Part shown: in pieces, positions 57,880 to 64,000 of the stretch
How positions within the stretch are numbered: the stretch's first letter is position 1
Layout of the letters: each line of letters opens with the position of its first letter
Assembly: GCF_000143415.4 (NCBI RefSeq)
Contig: NW_003314261.1
Coordinates: 6,299,564-6,363,563 of the forward strand
Source: Selaginella moellendorffii
Taxonomy: Eukaryota; Streptophyta; Lycopodiopsida; Selaginellales; Selaginellaceae
DNA: 64,000 nucleotides
Direction of reading: 5' to 3'
The notes under the pieces: generated by a model
What the model was told of the DNA's origin: nothing
The model's input: the letters and a program-made list of their open reading frames with translations, nothing else
Databases searched by the model: none
Made by a program: the position numbers and the translations under genes

Positions 57880-59450
57880 ATGGATAAGCTCATGAATGAA
57901 GCCCTCATAGGGATTCATCATGATGAGCTACCTAAGTGCACAAATAAGGTGACCAACTGAATGAATGGTAGGGGTTTAGAAAAATTCTACAAAGAGACAT
58001 TAAACTTTGTAAAACCATAGGAAGGTAAATTGATTCTTCATTTGTAGGATCCTGTAAAACTGATTTTCAAAATGGATAGAGGGAATATTAAGATCACTCA
58101 GGATCTTATTTCCAAACTTTTCTATCTTCCCATAAAGCTAGATCAGTGGAATTGGAAAGAAGGAGTAGTCATTCCTGAAAAGCTCAAATAAAAATTTGTT
58201 CATTTAGAATAGAGGGAAAATACATATCCTTTGGGAAAAATTCATGTTTATGCTAAAGAAACCTTATATATCTGAGTACTTTCTTTGATAGAGAAGTTCT
58301 AAAGATAGAAATCAAGGGATACATTAGACAAATATTTCCTTTTTTTGGAGTAAGCCTTCCCTCAAAATTTTGCTAATATAGCGTATAAAATGTTTTTCTA
58401 GACAATGCAAAATTTAGAGGAAAAGAAAAGAAGGGGTGGATACTCTAAGAGTAACATTTACATTTTTCTTGCCCCATTTTATAAACTCTGCCAACAAACC
58501 ATGAGGATTAATGAGTAGAGATTACTAGGCTAACAAGGAAAAAAAATTCCACAATACATTTGTATACAAAAGCAAACAAAGGCAAAAGGATAAAACTTAA
58601 GTGTAACGCAATAAAGCAAGATGACTTAAGTAATTTGGAGGTGATTAAGGAGCTTTTTCTCTCTCGCTCTTTCCCTCTCACTCACTTTACGCCTACGCCT
58701 TCGCCAAAATGTATTGACATTCTAGACTTAGCTCTAAAGCAATATTAGGCAATTAAGAAACAGAGTGCGGTGCCAATGGAAGAGTGGAGTTGATGACTTA
58801 TGGCAGTGGCATAAGGACAAATGCACTCGACATAGTAGGTGGTGACAATGGTGTTTGCTCTTGTGTGATGGAGAATATTTTGCTTTTCCGCAAACAAGTC
58901 CATCTCTTTGGACTCACCTAGTTTACTTAGATTTTTTGCCTAGACAATGAAGGTGAAATAATCATGATGAACAAGAAGGATCATATGCCAGAACAATACA
59001 TCTTCCCAAACTATACATCCAAATAAGGAAGTAATTTCACCTACTTGAAGCCCAATTATTATGCTAAGCTTAAAGTGTTGTATGCCATCATCAACTAAAG
59101 GATGATTGTGCAAAATGCTAGCATTAAGATAGCCTGCCTATTGGAAGCTATCGAGACTGGACAACAAAAAAACATAGTTCATTTTTCCTATAATAGATTT
59201 GTGGCTGAAATGAAAAATATTGCCTTATAGGTAGGCAAGGAAGGCAAAAGAAGATGGGAGTCTTCATCTTTTTACGACACACCTATGATCATTACACTGC
59301 TCAAGTGGATCTTACACCTCACCTTGCCATTGAACCACCACCTCCAGTAACTCCTCCAAGGGAGATAGCGAGGGATGTGGAAGTGAAGAAAAATCCCAAT
59401 GATAGTAAAATATATAGATCTAACAGTGTGGAGTGCATAATATTCTAAAA
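57880..59450 (+). pseudogene. Extra 3' ORF relic of the gypsy element
   Basis: MDKLMNEALIGIHHDELPKC, GRGLEKFYKETLNFVKP, MDRGNIKITQDLISKLFYLP and later PEQYIFPNYTS read as one decayed + strand protein with TAG/TGA interruptions. Some plant gypsy elements carry an additional ORF after pol. I do not recognise the family with confidence. Confidence 0.35.
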
Positions 59451-59499
59451 TATGATACATTAGAAAGATCTTAATATTTAGATTCAAGTGAGGGAAATT

Positions 59500-61480
59500 T
59501 TCCCCTCAAAAAGAAATTCTGCCTAAATCTGAAAATCCAAACTATGAGACTAGAGTATATCATTGTCATACTTTGTGAACTTATAAGTGACTCTCTTTGA
59601 GTTTTTCTTGAAATTTATTTTGATAAAAGTGTTGTAAAGCTATTCAAGTTTCTTTTACATTTTATTTCATCCATTTTTTGTTAATAGATTTGATGACATT
59701 TTTTGAGAGGTGTCTTACATTTCTTTCTTATGATGAAATTTTTATTAATTGGGCCAAAAGTTCTTTATTTTATTTTTGTGATCACAACTTCTACATATAT
59801 TCCCATGAAGAAGTAGTGGCTCCTAAGCTTGTGATGGGTGAGTTCTAATTCACAAAGATCCAACTATACCCACCAACATTATTCATGACACTAAACCCTA
59901 AACTTTAAATTGAGTTTGGCTTTCCTCTTTAATTTTGAGCACTATCACCAACTTATTAGAGCCATCATTTTCTCACCATATTGTTACTTTTAGTAGCCAT
60001 AGTACTACTAAATCCTTATAAATATGTTTTTCATTATTATCATTACATATAGTGAAAACATTTCTTTTTTCACTTTATTATTTCTTTTCTTAACTTATTT
60101 TTATTCTATTGCTTTCACATTTTTTTTCTAGGATATGACAGAGTATAAGTGTAAACTTCAATTTTTATTTTGAGATAGTGCTAATTCCTCTCTTTTAAGA
60201 ACTTATGCATTTCCTAGTTTTAATCCCATGGTTTCTAAATTTTCTTCACATCATGTCATTCTATCTATTATTACAATTAGCCTGAGTTATTTTAAATAAC
60301 ATTTTTCCCTCACTATACCATTATTTAGCACTCACTATAGTTTCTTAATTCATATTTAATCATGCTTCTCATTATATATTTATTTATTTGGGGATATTTT
60401 TTTATCACAAGCCTTGCATGAATGGTCTTGAGCAATCTCTCTAAATCCTAGAGCTTATATTAGGTACCCTAGAATTTAGGGTTTAGAATTTATGCAAATT
60501 ACCATGTAGCAAATATATTATAAATTAAGGAAGGTTGTGAGATTATTAGTTAGGTATTTCCCCAATAAAATAAAGTTTAGGATTTAGGGTTTAGAAATAG
60601 CTTGTAAGGTAGATGTAGTAAGCTTAAAAAAATTATTGATTCTAATAATATATTTATAAATTTTTTATAAAGATTGTTTTGGGTTTTAGGATTAGGATTT
60701 ATGGTTGTAACCTTAAAAAAAAATTATGCTTTAGTTCCTTATTTTTCTACAACATTAAATGGATAGCCTTGTACATATGATACATCTGATTTTACAGAAT
60801 AAGTATTTTAATAAAATAAAGCATGATTTATATTTTATTAGAGCATTTGTAATAGTTTTCTTCCATCTATAGTTGATTCATAAAAGTTTTGAGGTAGTGG
60901 AGTAGTTAGGTTTGTATATCTAAATGAGAGTTATTAACTAGAATAAAATGTTTTATAATTTATCTCTCTAAGCAGTAAGTTTACCCCCAAAACACACTAG
61001 CAATAACTTTGGGTATTTTTCACACACTAAATTTTCATCTTGAAGTGGTGCCAACTCCTAAGAGTTCATGTATTTCTTAGTTTTAACCCATGGTTTTTAA
61101 ATTTTCTCTATATCACATTACTCTATTAACTATTATAATTAATCTAATTGATTAGTAATTTAAGCTAGCTTCTTCCTCACCAATCCACTCACTACACAAT
61201 ATTTACTTCTCACTATAACTAGTTCATATTTCATGATGTTTCTCAGTATACATTTATTTATTTATGCATATCCTCACATTATATACCTTTCATGAATAGT
61301 CTTGAGTGATCTCACTAAAACCTAGGGCTTATATTACGAACCCTAGGATTTACACTTTAAAGGTTAAGGTTTTTAAGAGTTAATCTTGGTAGAAACCCTA
61401 AACCCTTTTCTTAGGGGTTTTATTTATATGAATACCTTTGAAAGTACCCTAAACCTTAGGGTTTACAGTACACTAAACCC
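59500..61480. other. AT-rich region, no gene seen
   Basis: Short telomere-like words (for example near 60476 and 60590, GATTTAGGGTTTAG) and two related blocks (about 60150-60420 and 61030-61270, sharing TGGTTTTTAAATTTTC-like and TTTATTTATTT stretches about 870 bp apart) suggest an old tandem duplication. Confidence 0.45.
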
Positions 61481-61535
61481 TAGGCATCTGCAGGTTTAGG
61501 GTTTAGGGTTTAAGATTTAGGGCTTAGGGTTTAGA
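61480..61535. repeat. Interstitial telomere-like tract
   Basis: Imperfect TTTAGGG units (61494-61533) next to CTAAACCCTAGG, so units occur in both orientations around 61480-61490. Confidence 0.8.
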
Positions 61536-63060
61536 ACGTAATTTTGTTGACACAGTTAATTGTTATTCTTTAAAAAAAAAACAAGAACATAACTTCCATA
61601 CGTAACTATTTGCTTAATACATCTAATGGTTATTTGTTAAAATAAATACTAACAACAATAGACATGTAGCCACTTCCATATGTAACTGTGTTTTTTTGAG
61701 TCTTTTAGGTTGAGAAATATTTTAGATTGGAATAGAAAATGGTTAACTACTATGGCAAAGAATAATGATGTTAAAAAACTTTAAGAAAACAAACATGATA
61801 TTTTTGAGTTTGTCATTGGTACGGGAATAAGAAAAATAGCCTCTTCTATATATAAATAATGTCCAAGGGCTGTTTCAAACAAGGAAAACATCCAAAAGAA
61901 TGTAATTTCTTTGACAAGACTAATGGTTTTTCATCAAAATAAATACTAAGAATAAAAGTCTTGTAATCATTTCCATGGGAAATTATGGTTTTTTGCATCT
62001 TTCAGGTTGAGAAATCCCTCCAGATGATATAGAAAATGGCCAACTAGGAAAACATTCAAAAGAATGTAGTTTTCTTGACACAGTTAATAGTCATTTGTTA
62101 CACCTAAATAATAAGAACAATAAATATATAGTTGCTTCCATGTATAATTGTGTTTTTTGGCATGTTTCAAGTCGAAACATCCCTTTGGCTGGTATAGAAA
62201 ATGGCCAACTACTATGGCAAACAATAATAATGTTAAAAAGCATTCAAAAAACAAACTTAATATTCTTGAGACAATTATTAGTAAGAGCCCAAGAAAAATA
62301 GCCTCTTCCAAATGTAGATAATGTCCAAGGACTATTTTGAACAAGGAAAATGTTCAAAAGAATGTAATTTACTCGACACAGTTAATAGTTAATTGTCAAA
62401 GGTAATATTATTAATTGATTACCTATAGCTACTTTCATGTGTAACTATTTTTTTCTTTTTTTACATCTTTTAGGTCTAAAATTCCCTCTAGCTAGCATAG
62501 AAAATGGCAAACTAGGAAAACGTTCAAAAGAACGTAATGGGCTCGACATGGTTAATGGTTATTTGTTAAAATAAATACTAAGAACAACCGACATCTAGTC
62601 GCTTCCATGTATAATTGTGTTTTTTAGTGTATTTTAGGTTGAGACAAACTTTTGCGAGTGTAGAAAATGGCCAACTACTGTGGCAAACAATAACAATGTT
62701 ATAAAGCCTTCAAAAAACAAACTTAATGTTCTTGAGACTATTATTGGTAAGGGCCCAAGAAAAATAGCCTCTTCCATGCGTAGATAATGTCTAGGGATTT
62801 TTTCAAACAAGGAAAACTTTCAAAAAAACATAATTTCCTTGACATAGTTAATGGTAATTCATCAAAAGTAAAAGACTTATAACAACTTTCATGTGTAACC
62901 ATGTTTTTTGGCATATTTCAAGTCAGAAAATCCCTCTGGCTATTGTAATGGCCAACTAAGAAAACATTCATAAGAATGTAATTTCCTCTTCATGGTTAGT
63001 GGTTTTTAGTTAAAAATAATACTAAGAATAGGAGACATATAGCAATCTCCATGCTCTTGA
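61536..63060. repeat. Higher-order tandem repeat, period about 465 bp, about 3 copies
   Basis: Alternating sub-blocks carry GACACAGTTAATGGTTATTTG-like words, at about 61899/62360/62825 for one type and 62062/62532/62973 for the other. Each type recurs every ~440-470 bp. Shared words include GAAAATGGCCAACTA and TTCCATGTGTAA. No coding capacity seen. Confidence 0.7.
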
Positions 63061-63365
63061 CTTGTCTCTCTTATGGTACAATTACAGCTTTAAAGCTATA
63101 TACAGTTGTCAAGCTTCATGGTCGTTGGTAATCTATTCTATTCTAAAAAAAAATCTTTCTTCTTAGTATGAAGTAGAACTATATACCAATTACTGTTTTT
63201 GGCTTCTATACGCTTTTTGTCCTTGTTAGTTAGTAATACTCATAAGTGGTAGGAATCTTGAGAAAACCTTTAAGGAAATGTGCATGTGGCTTATATATTA
63301 AACTTAAAAACCATATTTCTCAATTTGCTCAATATTTGGTGTTTGGTAATTTGTAATACTTGTAA

Positions 63366-64000
63366 TTGGTAGCAGCCCTGAGAAAACCTAACCTAGTGAT
63401 AATTTTGCTCTCAACACTTGTCTCTCCTATGGTGCAACTATCCTTTTGCAACAGCTATAAGGTCGTCAAGCTTTATAGCTATCAATATTCTATTCTAGAG
63501 TGCTTTAAGTTTCTTCTAGACTATGATGCAGATTGTGATAGAATCCTTGTTTTTAGGAGCCAAAATGATCTAGCAATGGAGGTCATGAGTAACATTGCAT
63601 CTGATCTATTGGATGATAGTTGCTAGTTTTTTACACTTGATTATCATTATCTTATAGCAATGGTGAGTTCTAGTGTGCTTTCTGACATGGGAGTGAAATG
63701 GTAAAAACTCCTCTAGAATGATTCTGCTTGTGTAGACCTGACATCTAGAAGACATACTATCTATTCGGCTCTAGTTCCATCATTTACAACTTGGACAAGT
63801 AAGTCCCTTGTCTTTGCTTCTAGTTTTCTAGTTTTTGTGGGGGGTTACAAATGTTCTAGGTATCTCTTTGAGAAGGTGAAATGGTTGGAGGTTTTGGAAA
63901 CTTGCAGCGAAGTTATACCATCCATGATAAAGGCCATAATTATTTTTGAGCAACTCTCAACTTCAAATGATTTAGCTGTTTTCAAACAAAATGGAAGATA
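63366..64000 (+). other. Unrecognised ORF region running off the window
   Basis: The ORF 63366-63626 includes FKFLLDYDADCDRILVF and NDLAMEVMSNIASDLLD. Further on, the frame after about 63735 reads TWTSKSLVFASSFLVFVGG and CSRYLFEKVKWLEVLE, open to the end. This could be exons of an unidentified gene. A related block at about 63055-63160 lies ~355 bp upstream of 63410, so part of it is duplicated. I do not assign a function. Confidence 0.25.

Larger units (their letters stand above)
31930..59500 (+). mobile_element. Decayed Ty3/gypsy retrotransposon, interrupted by three later elements
   Basis: Colinear + strand relics: gag (31930-32780), gag/linker (about 40985-41640), protease (41640-41703 and 42378-42560), reverse transcriptase (about 43000-43965), RNase H (about 44150-44400), integrase (44430-44738, resuming at 57326), then an extra ORF (57880-59450). 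Insertions are a family A LTR element at 32781, a TRIM at 41704 and the 12.6-kb DNA transposon at 44739. Many stops, mostly TAG/TAA at former Trp or Gln codons, show age. Gene order (integrase after RNase H) is Ty3/gypsy rather than copia. LTRs of this element were not found. Outer limits are approximate. Confidence 0.7.

Overview
This window looks like nuclear DNA from a land plant, most likely a vascular plant with a large, repeat-filled genome. I cannot name the species; a fern, lycophyte or gymnosperm is a guess. The plant signals are a Cassandra-type TRIM with a 5S-like segment in its LTRs, tRNA-Met primer sites in several LTR elements, TTTAGGG-type interstitial telomere repeats, and GT-AG introns of 38-57 nt. 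I found no convincing single-copy host gene and no rRNA, tRNA or CRISPR locus. Nearly everything I can interpret is a transposon or a transposon relic.

Layout. (1) 2031-14012 is an old Mutator-like element (MULE) with an exact 9-bp target duplication. Its + strand holds a decayed MULE/SWIM transposase. Its - strand holds a decayed ParB-like plus beta-class DNA methyltransferase gene. A Cassandra TRIM (7793-8432) sits inside it. (2) 16290-21237 is a second, inverted and internally deleted copy of the same MULE; it keeps the methyltransferase C-terminus and has a ~97-bp palindromic unit amplified five-fold. (3) 22185-29731 is a non-autonomous LTR retrotransposon ('family B') with a CTTAA duplication, inserted into a relic LTR of 'family A'. 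(4) About 31.9-59.5 kb is one decayed Ty3/gypsy element (gag, protease, RT, RNase H, integrase). Three later elements interrupt it: a family A LTR element (32781-40049), a TRIM (41704-42377), and the most striking object, a 12,583-bp DNA transposon at 44739-57321. (5) 59.5-64 kb is AT-rich, with telomere-like repeats, a ~465-bp higher-order tandem repeat and an unrecognised ORF running off the end.

The 44739-57321 element has perfect 24-bp terminal inverted repeats and a TAAA target duplication that splits the integrase reading frame. On the - strand it encodes an RNase-H-fold (DDE-like) transposase carrying a GHTHEDVDAMF motif and a C-terminal BAH-like part. On the + strand lies a large spliced gene of about 1,630 codons whose exons join in frame: ParB-like domain, methyltransferase-like Rossmann fold, Lys-rich and acidic linkers, and an FCP1/HAD-like domain. 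About 24 near-perfect palindromes (consensus half ATGGCRTGNGG plus its mirror half) are scattered through this element. They lie in the shared promoter region, inside micro-introns next to the acceptor, in coding sequence and near both ends. I saw none elsewhere in the window.

Interpretation (inference). Bacterial and phage proteins commonly fuse a ParB-like domain to an N4/N6 DNA methyltransferase. Here two unrelated plant DNA transposons each carry a gene of that architecture beside their transposase. In the younger one the dispersed palindromes are good candidates for cis sites read by the ParB-like or methyltransferase protein, for example for self-recognition, marking or silencing control. 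The sequence supports the gene and site arrangement; the function is a hypothesis.
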